Of a stretch of 64,000 bases of DNA, positions 36,201 through 45,132 are shown in pieces. The notes beneath the pieces were generated by a model. That model was not told where the DNA came from. It ran no database searches and was given only the letters and a program-made list of their open reading frames with translations. The stretch spans positions 243,581 through 307,580 of the forward strand of contig NZ_WBIN01000007.1 in assembly GCF_009749385.1 (NCBI RefSeq), in the 5' to 3' direction. The position numbers and the translations under genes are program-made. Each line of letters starts with the position of its first letter. The stretch's first letter is position 1. This DNA comes from Agromyces allii. GTDB lineage: Bacteria > Actinomycetota > Actinomycetes > Actinomycetales > Microbacteriaceae.

Positions 36201-36286
36201 CGCGGCAGGAGTTTGCCCGGCCCGACCTCGCGCATCCCGTCGAATGCGGCACGGATCGCGGTCTCGAGCGCGTCGGTCGGGCTCAT
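33278..36286 (-). CDS. Z1-domain superfamily 2 helicase
   Basis: 1002 residues. Helicase motifs: Walker A GYVQSGKTANFTG (about 190-202), LIIVLTGTIELLRGQTQRRL, Walker B LVIDDEADQAS (about 364-374), YVGYTATPFANVF, then the Z1 domain proper with GGAKLSRGFTVEGLTVSYY and MQMGRWFGYRPGYRD. Z1 helicases belong to restriction systems that also encode MORC-type GHKL ATPases and PD-(D/E)XK nucleases (established by comparative genomics of MutL/MORC-linked R-M systems). They probably translocate on DNA and deliver it to the nuclease. The gene overlaps vsr downstream and the DUF4420 gene upstream by 4 bases each. Confidence 0.93.
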   Translation of the reverse strand: MSPTDALETAIRAAFDGMREVGPGKLLPRVNVVLEDDDLAATESEIVHAIVSGDGNASAKKAAHMSLAKWDAQADAAWAGATERHSPERRVLVFDKLGLSTTAREALDDAFPSVAQRDIVIANPGPWDPWYTAERKTAHDFYWNAYKGVLSRSGWTPETIANLDESTSDIVGRLADPAGETSYQSKGLVVGYVQSGKTANFTGITAKAIDAGYRLIIVLTGTIELLRGQTQRRLDRELVGEENILGGRDRNNPDAVRGVDYIGDGDADWLDGKFLRHEIDINSQPDVPAIKRLTSAAGDYKSLKAGLDTLDFRRAGELKDPLKPMYDPANLFGTDVRLAVVKKNKSVLEKLLRDLHDVHASLQEIPVLVIDDEADQASVNTTNPNRAKTKEEKERTAINKLISQILSEMPRAQYVGYTATPFANVFVSPEDAVDIFPSDFIVALEPSPAYMGGNKFHDLDPLPDDEPIDASNSNEAAFVRNLYAETDEAERAEIRNALDAFVLSGAIKQWRSDNDPDLTFRHHTMLVHESVRQAEHKELADLIEDVWATAQYSHPAGMSRLRGLYESDFKPVHDARDDWDAELPHSFDELRVYIGEALNLITSAGSPVVIVNGSKESDYKAMDFATGRYWRVMVGGAKLSRGFTVEGLTVSYYRRRANAADTLMQMGRWFGYRPGYRDLVRLYIARDVVDGRGKTYDLYDAFTAIIQDEEAFRSQLRRFAHLKEDGRPEVRPVDVPPLVFQQLPWLKPTGANKMYNAVLDFEGDGGELRDFPRQADRGDGSANAAHFKAVRGWLDELGETIEFEYAEGRSGTEPKIKTFDARVAIIDAESVYSALEKFSWTENYAFAPTLRFMRQAIDKGTLVDWAVMLPELKGIRRRDVDGASIQLLSRSRRGDRGGFSGSSFRQRAAIERIAGKIKAPGGPEAAKLSTPTRGAMLLTFAADPVSLEKAERDPEMLTDPIATEDVATLFSLAVPFKSAPRGRIGFRVIDKSKEDEAIIDAT

Positions 36287-37260
36287 GAAGGCTCCTCACA
36301 GAAGTCGGCGAGCGGCGCAGGGGGCGACGCGAAGGCGAGGTTGGTGACATCCACACGGTATGAGACGCCACTGACGAGCGTGCGTTGCGGAACGACCTCA
36401 TCGAGGCGAGGCCCGGTGATCGCCGGGAATCCGTCGTCGACGAGCAACGCCCTGGGGACCGAACGGTATGCGAAGCGCGTGCGGTAGAGATCGGCGTCTT
36501 CGTCGGACCACCCGACCCGTTCGACCGCAGCGTCGAACGTTCTGCGCGTTCGATCGAGGCGCCGCCGAGTACGGTCGATGAGCTCGGGGAGCGTGAACCC
36601 CTCTACGGCCGCGCCGGCGAGAGTGATCTGGATCGAGACGAGGAACAACGGCCGTCCGGCCGTGGCCTGCAACTGGGACTCGGTCCCGATGACATGGGCA
36701 CGTGCTTCGGATCGCGTCGTCTTCACCTCGGCATCGAAACCTTCGAATCCGAAGTCGTGTTCTTCTGCCAGCGGGCCCAGCCATGCCTGGATCGCCAGTT
36801 CCTCGCCGGCCTGTTCGACGACGTGACCGAGCACCAGGAGTTCGCCGACCAGACCGGCCTCCTTTTCGTCGGTCATTCTCCGGCGGCTGGTCAACAACCC
36901 TTTGAGGCCCGAAAGCGACTCCGAGACCGCATGACGGAACGAGGCTCCGCTTTCGAGCTGGTCGACGATCGAGACGAGAAGCACATACGCCTCGTAGTGC
37001 ATCCGAGTGGCGTCCACCGTCAACCGGAACCAGTCGCCGGGTCTGCCGATGATGTTGATCCGTTCGACACCGATCCGTTCATACGTGGTCACGTCCGGGT
37101 CTGCCCCGAGCGCAGGGCTGATCAGACGCAGCTCGTTCCGCGTCGGGTCGATCTCCAACATCGCACCGACGGCATCGCTCAACACGAACGCGGCTTCGAC
37201 GCCGGCCGTGAAGTACTCCTCGACGGTGTCCGGCGTCAGATCGCGCTCACCCATCTGCAT
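36283..37260 (-). CDS. DUF4420 PD-(D/E)XK nuclease
   Basis: 325 residues from the ATG at 37258-37260, which has GGAG seven bases before it; a second ATG two codons later is possible. The nuclease core follows the PD-(D/E)XK order: EKEAGLVGELLVLGHVVE supplies the N-terminal Glu, then FGFEGFDAEVKTTRSEA supplies Asp and E-V-K. This is the DUF4420 (PF14390) pattern, a restriction endonuclease of the Z1/MORC systems. The predicted role is the cutting subunit, loaded by the Z1 helicase and gated by the MORC ATPase. It overlaps MORC by 14 bases and Z1 by 4. Confidence 0.9.
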   Translation of the reverse strand: MQMGERDLTPDTVEEYFTAGVEAAFVLSDAVGAMLEIDPTRNELRLISPALGADPDVTTYERIGVERINIIGRPGDWFRLTVDATRMHYEAYVLLVSIVDQLESGASFRHAVSESLSGLKGLLTSRRRMTDEKEAGLVGELLVLGHVVEQAGEELAIQAWLGPLAEEHDFGFEGFDAEVKTTRSEARAHVIGTESQLQATAGRPLFLVSIQITLAGAAVEGFTLPELIDRTRRRLDRTRRTFDAAVERVGWSDEDADLYRTRFAYRSVPRALLVDDGFPAITGPRLDEVVPQRTLVSGVSYRVDVTNLAFASPPAPLADFCEEPS

Positions 37261-38773
37261 CCCCGATCTCCCGCGCCTGCCGCGCGAGTTCCTCCCGCAA
37301 CGCTGCGGTGAGCAATTCTTCCCACGCCGCGAGCTCCGACTTCTCCCGCGAGCCGAGGTGTGCACCCTCGAAGTACTTCGAGTACGCGATCATGAGCAAC
37401 GTTTTCACGAAGGGCGCGTCGGCGGCATCCATGCTGCCCGCGCCCGCGATCACGTCCCGGTATTGCTCGTTGAGCCAGATGGTTCGGCGCTCGAGATCCA
37501 CCCTGAGCGGCGCCTCCGAGCGATCGACCCGCCACCGGATGTCCACCGGATCGGCGTCGGCTCGGTCGACGGATGCGTCGAACGCCTCGATGAGCTCTGC
37601 ACCGAATCCTCGACCGGGTTCGACGAGTTGAACGGGACGTTTCGTGTATCTCCTCGATTCCTCGCGAGCCCCGGTGGCTTCTGCGAGGAATCCGGAGAAC
37701 GTGAGCCCGCGATCCCCCACGGAGCCTTCGAGCAGCGCCTGCTTCAAGTCCGAGTCGAGTTCGAGACCCGCCTTCTCCGGGTTGATGGTGATGTGCGGCA
37801 CGAGCGCAGGCGAGAGGTCGACCGCGATGCGCGCGTACTCGAGCTCCGGCCGGCTGACGGTGAGCGTGTTCCATCCGCCGACCTGCAGGAGCCGGTCTTC
37901 ACGGTAGAAGTACATTCCCTGGGCCAGCGAGCCCGGCCTCCCGCCGAGGCGGAACTCCGGTCGACCCGACTGCGCCGCCGGCCAGATATGGGCCGACCCT
38001 GTGACCGACATCCCGTCCACCGACACACGGAGCGGAGCCGGGAACTCATCGTTCGGCAGGCCGTCGTAGCCGAACGGGTCGATCGGCGCCACTTTACGGG
38101 GTGCGCCGGGTTCCCCGTAGTCGGCATCGAAGATGTCCACCGTGATGCGGATCGAGCCCGATGCCAGCTTTCGGTGGAAGACGACGCCGAGGTGCGACAT
38201 GAGCGCCGAGACGCGCTCGTCGATCCATCGCGCCCTGTCCCCTGCGTCCGTGCTGCTGAGGAACGTCCGCGGCTCCCCCCATTCGACGACCGTTCCGTTA
38301 TCGAAGATGAAATCCACGCGGAGGTCTGCCAACAGCGACCCGACCTGGTCGCCTTCGAGTTCCGCGACACGTGTGGGCCGCGACGCTTCGATCATCCGGC
38401 CGGCGGGCGGTGCGCCATGGCGAAGCGAGTACACCCGCAGCACGTCGGCCTGGCTCAGCGAGGCGGCCTTGAGCCCGAGCCCGAAATGTCCGAGATCGCC
38501 GGAACCGTAGGCGCGCTTCTTGGCGAACGTCATCGCTTCATCGATCGACGAGGCGTCCATGCCTTTGCCGTCGTCGACGACGCGTAGACCGACGATGGCG
38601 CCTCCGCGCCCCACGAATCGAACGAGCACGTTGTGTGCCCCTGCGTCGATGCTGTTGTCGATGAGGTCCGCGATCGCGGTCTCGAAGGTGTGGTGGCGCC
38701 CGACCGCACGCGCGATCGAAGGGTCGGGAGGGATGTCCCGGGTCCGCGCGATCCGTGGTGCGGTCTCGACCAT
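37247..38773 (-). CDS. MORC-type GHKL ATPase of restriction operon
   Basis: 508 residues. GHKL boxes are complete: N box ADLIDNSIDAGAHNV (Asn chelates Mg-ATP), G1 VVDDGKGMD, G2 DLGHFGLGLKAASLSQ. Beyond the ATPase and transducer domain are HITINPEKAGLELD and IRWRVDRSEAPLRVDLERRT, conserved also in the fusion protein at 46921-50226. MORC/MutL ATPases dimerise on ATP and clamp or compact DNA; in bacterial R-M operons they accompany Z1 helicase and nuclease. Start and DUF499 stop overlap by one base (TGATG), so translation is coupled with the upstream ATPase. The DUF4420 gene overlaps its end. Confidence 0.92.
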   Translation of the reverse strand: MVETAPRIARTRDIPPDPSIARAVGRHHTFETAIADLIDNSIDAGAHNVLVRFVGRGGAIVGLRVVDDGKGMDASSIDEAMTFAKKRAYGSGDLGHFGLGLKAASLSQADVLRVYSLRHGAPPAGRMIEASRPTRVAELEGDQVGSLLADLRVDFIFDNGTVVEWGEPRTFLSSTDAGDRARWIDERVSALMSHLGVVFHRKLASGSIRITVDIFDADYGEPGAPRKVAPIDPFGYDGLPNDEFPAPLRVSVDGMSVTGSAHIWPAAQSGRPEFRLGGRPGSLAQGMYFYREDRLLQVGGWNTLTVSRPELEYARIAVDLSPALVPHITINPEKAGLELDSDLKQALLEGSVGDRGLTFSGFLAEATGAREESRRYTKRPVQLVEPGRGFGAELIEAFDASVDRADADPVDIRWRVDRSEAPLRVDLERRTIWLNEQYRDVIAGAGSMDAADAPFVKTLLMIAYSKYFEGAHLGSREKSELAAWEELLTAALREELARQAREIGDADG

Positions 38774-41700
38774 CAGAGCGCCTCGAACCGGTTCTTGGTG
38801 AGTCCCAGCTGCCCGCCGTTCTCGCGCACGGTTCGCACCGTGCCGTCGGGGAACCCGGATCGCTTGTCGGCGTCGATCGTGACCCTGATCTCGAATGTGT
38901 CGGGGTCGGCGCCCTGCAGATGCACGAGGAGTTCCTCTGCCAGATTCCGAAGTTGGGCGGGGATGTCGCCGCCCGGCGTGATGTCGATGGCGCCGGTGTA
39001 CCGCGCATTCGCCACGACCGTCGGCTCGGGCCTCGGCGCCGACGCGGATCCGGTGCCGGATCCGCTCCCCCCGGACCCCGAAGTGGCAGGCTCAGAAGTG
39101 GTCGATGCCTGCTCAGCAGCACGCGCAGCGGCCGCGTCGGATGCGATCTGCTCCCGCTCCCGCTGCGAACGAGCCAACGCCGGGTTCACGAGCAGCATCG
39201 AGTCGACGATCGCCGCCGGTGCCGAGTCCTCGAGCGGCAGCCGCAATCCGAGGAAGTCCCCGCTCGCGGTGTCGTACCCATCGGCGAGCGCGAACCCGAT
39301 CTGCTCCCACGCCGCATCCCTCATCGCTCCCGCGATCGCATCGAGCAGCACCTGCTTGTCTCGGAGCCGCGCGAGGTAGGGGTACTTGACGTGGTACTCC
39401 CACAGCTCGCCCACTCCGATGCGACCGTCGTTCCACTTGGCGCGCAGGTGGTTCTGCAGTTCGATGGCGATCGACTGCATCGAGAAGTGGGTGATGACGA
39501 CGTCGGTCTTCTCGAGACGGTCGCCAACCGTCCGGATGACCGAGTCGGATGCCCCGTCGGCCTTCGTCTGCGAGGTCGACCACGGGGTCGCGCCGTCGGT
39601 CTGCTGCGGGTAGAGCGCCCAGATCCATGTCTCGCGGATCCGTTGGTCGACGGTGCCGTTGAACGACGTCATGCGCTGCTCGGCGGTCTCGACCTGCCCC
39701 TGCGTGAGATCGAGCAGCTTGCGGTCGTCGTACACCGCCTTCCACGCCAGGTACTGGCGCGCCGACGCATCGAGGTCGACCCATCGCGTCTGGTCGGGTG
39801 CGAGCACGACGATCGTGTTGACGCCGATGCGCGGCGAGTTCCCCCGCGTCGAGGCGACGGCGTGCGTGAAGACGTGCGCCTTCGAGTCGTAGCTCTTGCC
39901 GTCGTGCGTGTGCTCGGGTCCGGCGATCACGAGCCGCACCTTCTCGGCTTCGGGCACGTCGAGCGACTCGTCAGGTGCGTACACCACGTCGGCGAAGGCG
40001 GTCGGATGCTTCGACTGTCGTCGCAGCCGGTCGATGAGGAACCGCGTGACGTCGGCGGTGTCGACTGCGTTCGCCCGCTCGGAGACCGTGCGGTTGAGCG
40101 ACACCTGCAGATCGAACCAGTACCGGTCGCTTTCGGCGTAGAGGTAGTTCGCCCGCTCACTGAGCAGCTGCAACGCGGTGCCGAAGTTGCCGATCGTGTC
40201 GCCCGGCATCGCGACCCCGAGGAACATGCGCTTGCGCTCGACGCCCTTGTGACTGGAGCGAAGGGTCGCCGCCGACCCCATGAACGTCGCTCGGGCGATG
40301 CGTCGCGTGAGCGCGCGATTGCCGAAGAGCGGCTTCTCACGGTCGATGTGCACCGACGTCGCGTTCGTGCCGTCGATGTCGGACTCGCTGATCGACTTCC
40401 ACCGGTCGCCGTCGTCGAGGTAGCCCGTGAGCTCATCGCGCACAGCGGCCGCGGCCAGCGGGATCGACCCCGGCATGATGAGCGGCGAGTCGTCGCCGGC
40501 CGTGTGCAGCGCATGCACCACCGCGCTCATCAGGCGCAGTACGCCACGCGTGCGCTGGAACTTCTCGAGGGTCGACCAGTCGCCGTACAGGCGGTCGAAC
40601 AGTTCGGGATGGATCGGATACGCGTCGCGGATCCGCGACTCGTATGCGGTCTCACGGGTCTCGGCGGGCAGCTCGCCGACACTCTTGCGGTAGTACTCGA
40701 CGAACGCCTTCGCGGTGGCATCGATCTTGCGGCGGGCCTCGGCGTCGGGTTCGCGGAAGAGCCTTCTCCGCACGATTTCGAACGACTCCGTGCTCGACGC
40801 AGGCGTCCAGGGCTGTGCGACGCGCGACACCACGTTCTGCAGTCGTTCGAGGGCCGCGCGGCCGTGTGCACCACCGACTTCGAGATCGGATGCCACGGGC
40901 GAGTCGTCGTCGCGACGCACATCGGATGCCGGGATCGACACGAGAAGCAAGGCACCCGGCACCGACTTCACGACCTCGGTGAGCTGCTGCGCGAAGGTGA
41001 ACTGGGTTTCGAACGTGCCCCCGACGAGGTCGTCCTGCCCGTACAGTCCTCGGGCATAGGCGACCCATTCGTCGATGAGGATGACCGCCGGAGCGAACCG
41101 TTCGATGAGCGTGCGGAGGGATGCTCCGGGGTTCGTGCCGGTGCGGTCGGCGTCGGCGACGATGGCGAACCCGTCGGCCCCCCCGAGCTGCCAGGCCAGC
41201 TCGCCCCAGACGGTGCGGATGACGGTGCCGTCGGGCTTCTCCCACGTCTGGCCGGGTGAGAGTTCGTTACCGACGATCGCCACCCGGCGCACCTCGGCGG
41301 AAACGACAGAAGTATCGACACCGGAGTCCGCGACGAGGTCTTGCACGCCCTGCGGGTAGTCGCTGATCGTGCGTCCGCTGAAGAGGTGCCAGACCGCGAG
41401 CATCGAGTGCGTCTTGCCGCCGCCGAACGCGGTCTGGAGGTTGACGACCGGCGCCGCGTTCATGTCGCCGGACAGACGCTTCGCCGCGATGCCGAGCAGG
41501 TTCTTCAGTCCTTCGGTGAGGAAGGTTCGGTTGAAGAATTCCACGGGGTCGTTGTAATCGACGGATGCCTCGGCGCCGGTCGCGACCTGGTGCAGGTCGG
41601 CGGCGAACTCGGCCCGCGCGAAGTCGTTGGCCGCGATGTCGGCATGGGGCTGGAGCACCTCACGCCACGGCGGGAGTTCGGCCGACGCGAGACCGGGCAT

Positions 41701-42168
41701 GTCGGCCTGGGCACGAGTGTCGCGTCGCGTTTCATCGGCATAGGCGGCTCGCTGCACGTCGAGCCGGGCCTTGCGCACGGCGTCGGCGGACTTCGCTGCG
41801 CCGATCGCACGCAGCAACCGCTCGACGCTGTCGAGCGCGCGGTACGCGTCGTCTGCCGAGAAAGGCTTGCGGTGTGCCCAAGCGTCCCGGACACCGCGGA
41901 GTTCGCTCGCGAGGTTCTGCTCGGCACGTGAGAGGGCACCGTTGAACGCGTACTTGAGCGATCCGAGCGGTTCGGTGATGACCCGCAGCTGCGTCTGCGG
42001 ATCCGTCGGCGAGTACTCCTTGCCCGGAACGCCGTCCTTGATCGCGAGGAGCATCGTCCAGTCGGATGCCCCGTCCGGAAGCTGCGGACCGAGCACCCGC
42101 GAGATGAACGGCTCGAGCTCCGCGGCCAGCACGTCTAGCGCTGCTCCGACCCGGTCGATGTTCGACAT
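38773..42168 (-). CDS. Swt1-HEPN / DUF499 AAA+ ATPase
   Basis: 1131 residues from the ATG at 42166-42168. Residues about 1-130 form a Swt1-like HEPN domain (ALDVLAAELEPFISRVLG, SELRGVRDAWAH), with RX4H at Arg94/His99, so RNase activity is possible. The DUF499 ATPase follows: Walker A NLQTAFGGGKTHSMLAVWH (about 243-252), Walker B VILIDEWVAYARGLYG (about 362-375). A Ser/Gly-rich linker near 1010-1045 leads to a C-terminal domain that ends GQLGLTKNRFEAL. DUF499 ATPases are partners of DUF1156 methyltransferases; the gap to that gene is 8 bases. A HEPN front end would add an RNA-targeting arm to DNA restriction. Confidence 0.9.
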   Translation of the reverse strand: MSNIDRVGAALDVLAAELEPFISRVLGPQLPDGASDWTMLLAIKDGVPGKEYSPTDPQTQLRVITEPLGSLKYAFNGALSRAEQNLASELRGVRDAWAHRKPFSADDAYRALDSVERLLRAIGAAKSADAVRKARLDVQRAAYADETRRDTRAQADMPGLASAELPPWREVLQPHADIAANDFARAEFAADLHQVATGAEASVDYNDPVEFFNRTFLTEGLKNLLGIAAKRLSGDMNAAPVVNLQTAFGGGKTHSMLAVWHLFSGRTISDYPQGVQDLVADSGVDTSVVSAEVRRVAIVGNELSPGQTWEKPDGTVIRTVWGELAWQLGGADGFAIVADADRTGTNPGASLRTLIERFAPAVILIDEWVAYARGLYGQDDLVGGTFETQFTFAQQLTEVVKSVPGALLLVSIPASDVRRDDDSPVASDLEVGGAHGRAALERLQNVVSRVAQPWTPASSTESFEIVRRRLFREPDAEARRKIDATAKAFVEYYRKSVGELPAETRETAYESRIRDAYPIHPELFDRLYGDWSTLEKFQRTRGVLRLMSAVVHALHTAGDDSPLIMPGSIPLAAAAVRDELTGYLDDGDRWKSISESDIDGTNATSVHIDREKPLFGNRALTRRIARATFMGSAATLRSSHKGVERKRMFLGVAMPGDTIGNFGTALQLLSERANYLYAESDRYWFDLQVSLNRTVSERANAVDTADVTRFLIDRLRRQSKHPTAFADVVYAPDESLDVPEAEKVRLVIAGPEHTHDGKSYDSKAHVFTHAVASTRGNSPRIGVNTIVVLAPDQTRWVDLDASARQYLAWKAVYDDRKLLDLTQGQVETAEQRMTSFNGTVDQRIRETWIWALYPQQTDGATPWSTSQTKADGASDSVIRTVGDRLEKTDVVITHFSMQSIAIELQNHLRAKWNDGRIGVGELWEYHVKYPYLARLRDKQVLLDAIAGAMRDAAWEQIGFALADGYDTASGDFLGLRLPLEDSAPAAIVDSMLLVNPALARSQREREQIASDAAAARAAEQASTTSEPATSGSGGSGSGTGSASAPRPEPTVVANARYTGAIDITPGGDIPAQLRNLAEELLVHLQGADPDTFEIRVTIDADKRSGFPDGTVRTVRENGGQLGLTKNRFEAL

Positions 42169-42176
42169 CGCCACGA

Positions 42177-44999
42177 TCAGTCCTCCAGTCCGTCGAAGTC
42201 GAGCGTGGACGTCACCGAGCGCGGCGCAGCCTGCTCCGCCGCGGCTGCTGCAGCGCGCACCTCGGGCCACGACGAGCCGAGGGTGTTGAACAGGATGCCG
42301 GGCTTCGTGAGCCCGCGCTTCTCAGAGATTGCGTAGAGAAGGTAGGCGAGTTCGTGTGCCGCGGTCATGTCGAGACCGCGTGCCTCAGCACCCGCCAAGA
42401 TACGACCAGCCGCGTCGAGCCCGTTCGAATCCAACGACTTCGCCATCTGGAGCACGACCTCCCACAACGAGATGCGGTCGTCGGTGCGCGGGTCGTAGTC
42501 CTCGGGGAGTTCCTCGGGCGCGAAGAGCTTCGTCTTGCCGCCGCCGGTCGAGACCACGCCCGATCGAGCAAGGCCCGCCACCGACGCGTTCTTCGCGCTC
42601 GCCAGGGTTTCGGCCTCGCCGTACGCAGCGGTATCGAATCCGTGGGTCTCAAACCAGGCGACGCACCAACGTGTGTCGTCATCGAAGTCGACTTCCTGGT
42701 GTGAGAGCACTTCGTCGAGGACTGCGTTGATCGCTCGCAGCGCATCGCGGACGCCCATCGCTTCGCCCGATGGTTCGACCACGCTCGAGTACTTCGAAAA
42801 GATCGCCATACCTGGGCCGATCGCGGCCTGGGCCATGTCAACCGGTGCAACACTCCCCTTTTGAAGATTTCGAAGGGCTTCGGGCAGTGTCGCTCTCAGC
42901 ATCGCGAGGAAGCCTTTTCGGTCGGTCACAAGCGCGGACTCATCGCGGGGGCGAAGCACGAGGACGATTGAGGACGCCAGCGCGTTCGTCCCGATGCCAA
43001 TCATTCGGGCCGTTCTTTCGGAACGAACAGGCCATGTGCCTGTCACTTCCCAACCGGACCGCACGATACCTGACAGGATCGTCTCCCAACCAGTGGAGGC
43101 TGTACCGTGGGCATCGAGCTCCGACTGCTTGAAGGCGTAGTAGACAGTGATGGGATAGCTGTCGGAAGCTGCTTCTCGTGCTCGTGTAAAAACGTGCTCG
43201 AATCCGTTCTCGAAGAACTTCTTCGCGCCATCGGCGCCACCATGACGATGCGGATTCGCCACCAACTCTTCGGTCTTCGGGACAAGCATCGTCGCAAGCA
43301 GGCTTGGGAAGACACTTCGGAGCGCGCGACGCTGCCACACATAGAAGAAGTCTGAAAGGTCGGAGTATCCGATGTTGTCGTAGTACGGCGGATCGGTGGA
43401 TATCACGACACCGGAGTAGTCCGCCGCTGCGGCGTCGGCTTGGCTGGCGAACCCAATGCCAATAGCAGGCGTCCTGGAGAGTGCGTCAGTCAACGACTTC
43501 AGTGAGACTCTCAGATCGCCGGAAGCGTCGGCAAACGGGCCGATTTCCACGAAATCCCACGCCATCGGGACGACCTGTCGTGTAAAGAGGTGCGTCGCCT
43601 GATCCCGGGAACTCGACCACGTGACTAGGGAATTACCCATGTCCGCCATCCGAGAAACGCCAAGGCCTAGGTAGGTGGCGACAGCATCTGCGTAAGCACC
43701 CGCGCCAGCGCCGCCCCGCTCAAGCCGTTCGCCTTCAGCGAAGCTCGCACGGGCGTCGTGTAGCACCTTCTCGCGTGCTTCGCCGACGAGGTCAGTAAGC
43801 GTCGTGAGCGTGGTCAGCTGCCGATTCGTGAAGGCGTCGCTCCAACGAGGCATCCCATACATTGGCAACCGGTCGACATCATGGTTCGGCGTCGTGACCA
43901 ATTGATCGGGAGTTTCAATTGGACGCGAAACCTCCGCGGCAAGCTCATGTTCGGCCGTCGGCGTCTCATAGAGGCGCTGTCGCTTGCCTTCTGCCACGAC
44001 CGCGAGAAGCCGCGCACCCAGCCCAGCCGAAACAGCTTGGGCTCGGATGTGCCGGTTGCTCGCCGTAGAGCCGCAGGCCACACACTTTCCTTCGCCTCGC
44101 GCTATCGTGCCATCGACATCCTTCGCAGGGGCGAACTTCGGGTCGTGTCCGACCGAATACTGGACCCTCCCATCGACAACTGTGGGCACGACGTAGGCTT
44201 CCTTGCCCTTCTTCTTGCCGAGCCACCACGACCGCACGAGCGGCATCTCGATGCCGCACGCCGGGTTCGGGCAGGTGACGGTGCGAGCCCAGATCCAGGC
44301 GATGACGGTCGCCTTCGTGCCGTCCTTCAGCGTCGCCTTCGGGTAGAGGTGGCCGATGCGTCGCTCGGCCTCGTCGCGCATCCACTCGCCGTACCGGCGC
44401 ACGTCTTCGGCGAGCCCCGTGGCCTTCGGCCAGGAGTTGCGCTGGCCCGCGGCATCCGGGAACACCGGCGGCCGTTCGGCGAACTTCGGCGGGATCTCGA
44501 TGAGCGCCTTGTTGATGAGCACCGCGACCGGGTTCAGGTCGCTCGCGTGCGCCTCGAGCCCGAGCCGCTGCGCCTCGAGCGGGATCGTGCCGCCGCCCGC
44601 GAACGGATCCAGGATCGCCGGCGGCTTGCCGTCGGTCGACCGCATGATCTCGGCCCGCACCTGGTCGAACAGCTCCTCGTCGCCGAGGTTGTCCCAGTCG
44701 ACCATCCGCGTGATGAGGTCGAACAGCCGCTCACGCTCCGCGTCGACCCGCCGCTCGACGTACCCGTCGACGTCGTGCTCGCCACGGCGCTCCGCCTCCT
44801 CGCGGAACTCGTCGGCACGCTCACTCGGATCGTCCACCAACTGCGCGAAGAGCACCGCACGCGCCGTCGCCAGCGGCCGGCGCGCCCACCACAGGTGCAG
44901 CGTCGACGGGTGCCCGTGACGGATCGACTTCTCCCGCGCGGACTGCGCGTTGATGGCCTCGAGCGGCAGGGCGACCTCGATGAGCTTCTTCTTCGGCAC
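42177..44999 (-). CDS. DUF1156 adenine-specific DNA methyltransferase
   Basis: 940 residues with GTG start after CTGGAG. DUF1156 N-terminus: IEVALPLEAINAQSAREKSI, then HPSTLHLWWARRPLATARAV. Motif I is DPFAGGGTIPLEAQRLG; motif IV is STDPPYYDNIGYSD (DPPY, amino-methyltransferase). A zinc-ribbon-like insert has CPNPACG and CVACGS. The protein should methylate adenine (or N4-cytosine) to mark self DNA for the DUF499/helicase system. Odd: bases about 42850-43950 (residues about 350-715, including DPPY) drop to roughly 52-62% GC in sampled lines against 75-77% in parts of the N-terminal coding region, suggesting a horizontally exchanged specificity segment. First gene of the six-gene operon. Confidence 0.93.
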   Translation of the reverse strand: MPKKKLIEVALPLEAINAQSAREKSIRHGHPSTLHLWWARRPLATARAVLFAQLVDDPSERADEFREEAERRGEHDVDGYVERRVDAERERLFDLITRMVDWDNLGDEELFDQVRAEIMRSTDGKPPAILDPFAGGGTIPLEAQRLGLEAHASDLNPVAVLINKALIEIPPKFAERPPVFPDAAGQRNSWPKATGLAEDVRRYGEWMRDEAERRIGHLYPKATLKDGTKATVIAWIWARTVTCPNPACGIEMPLVRSWWLGKKKGKEAYVVPTVVDGRVQYSVGHDPKFAPAKDVDGTIARGEGKCVACGSTASNRHIRAQAVSAGLGARLLAVVAEGKRQRLYETPTAEHELAAEVSRPIETPDQLVTTPNHDVDRLPMYGMPRWSDAFTNRQLTTLTTLTDLVGEAREKVLHDARASFAEGERLERGGAGAGAYADAVATYLGLGVSRMADMGNSLVTWSSSRDQATHLFTRQVVPMAWDFVEIGPFADASGDLRVSLKSLTDALSRTPAIGIGFASQADAAAADYSGVVISTDPPYYDNIGYSDLSDFFYVWQRRALRSVFPSLLATMLVPKTEELVANPHRHGGADGAKKFFENGFEHVFTRAREAASDSYPITVYYAFKQSELDAHGTASTGWETILSGIVRSGWEVTGTWPVRSERTARMIGIGTNALASSIVLVLRPRDESALVTDRKGFLAMLRATLPEALRNLQKGSVAPVDMAQAAIGPGMAIFSKYSSVVEPSGEAMGVRDALRAINAVLDEVLSHQEVDFDDDTRWCVAWFETHGFDTAAYGEAETLASAKNASVAGLARSGVVSTGGGKTKLFAPEELPEDYDPRTDDRISLWEVVLQMAKSLDSNGLDAAGRILAGAEARGLDMTAAHELAYLLYAISEKRGLTKPGILFNTLGSSWPEVRAAAAAAEQAAPRSVTSTLDFDGLED

Positions 45000-45132
45000 G
45001 TGGTACTCCAGTACGGCAGGGTTGACCGGGAGTGCGCGACCTTGGGCCCTCCGGCCAGGGCGTATGTCCTTTCTATCCCACGACGCATCCGCCGCGTCGC
45101 GCGGAGGCCGGACTCCCCCTGTTCTGGGGCCG

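Noticed and set aside
38773..44999. BREX system
   Set aside because: No PglZ phosphatase, BrxA, BrxB or BrxL-like protein is present; methyltransferase is DUF1156, not PglX.
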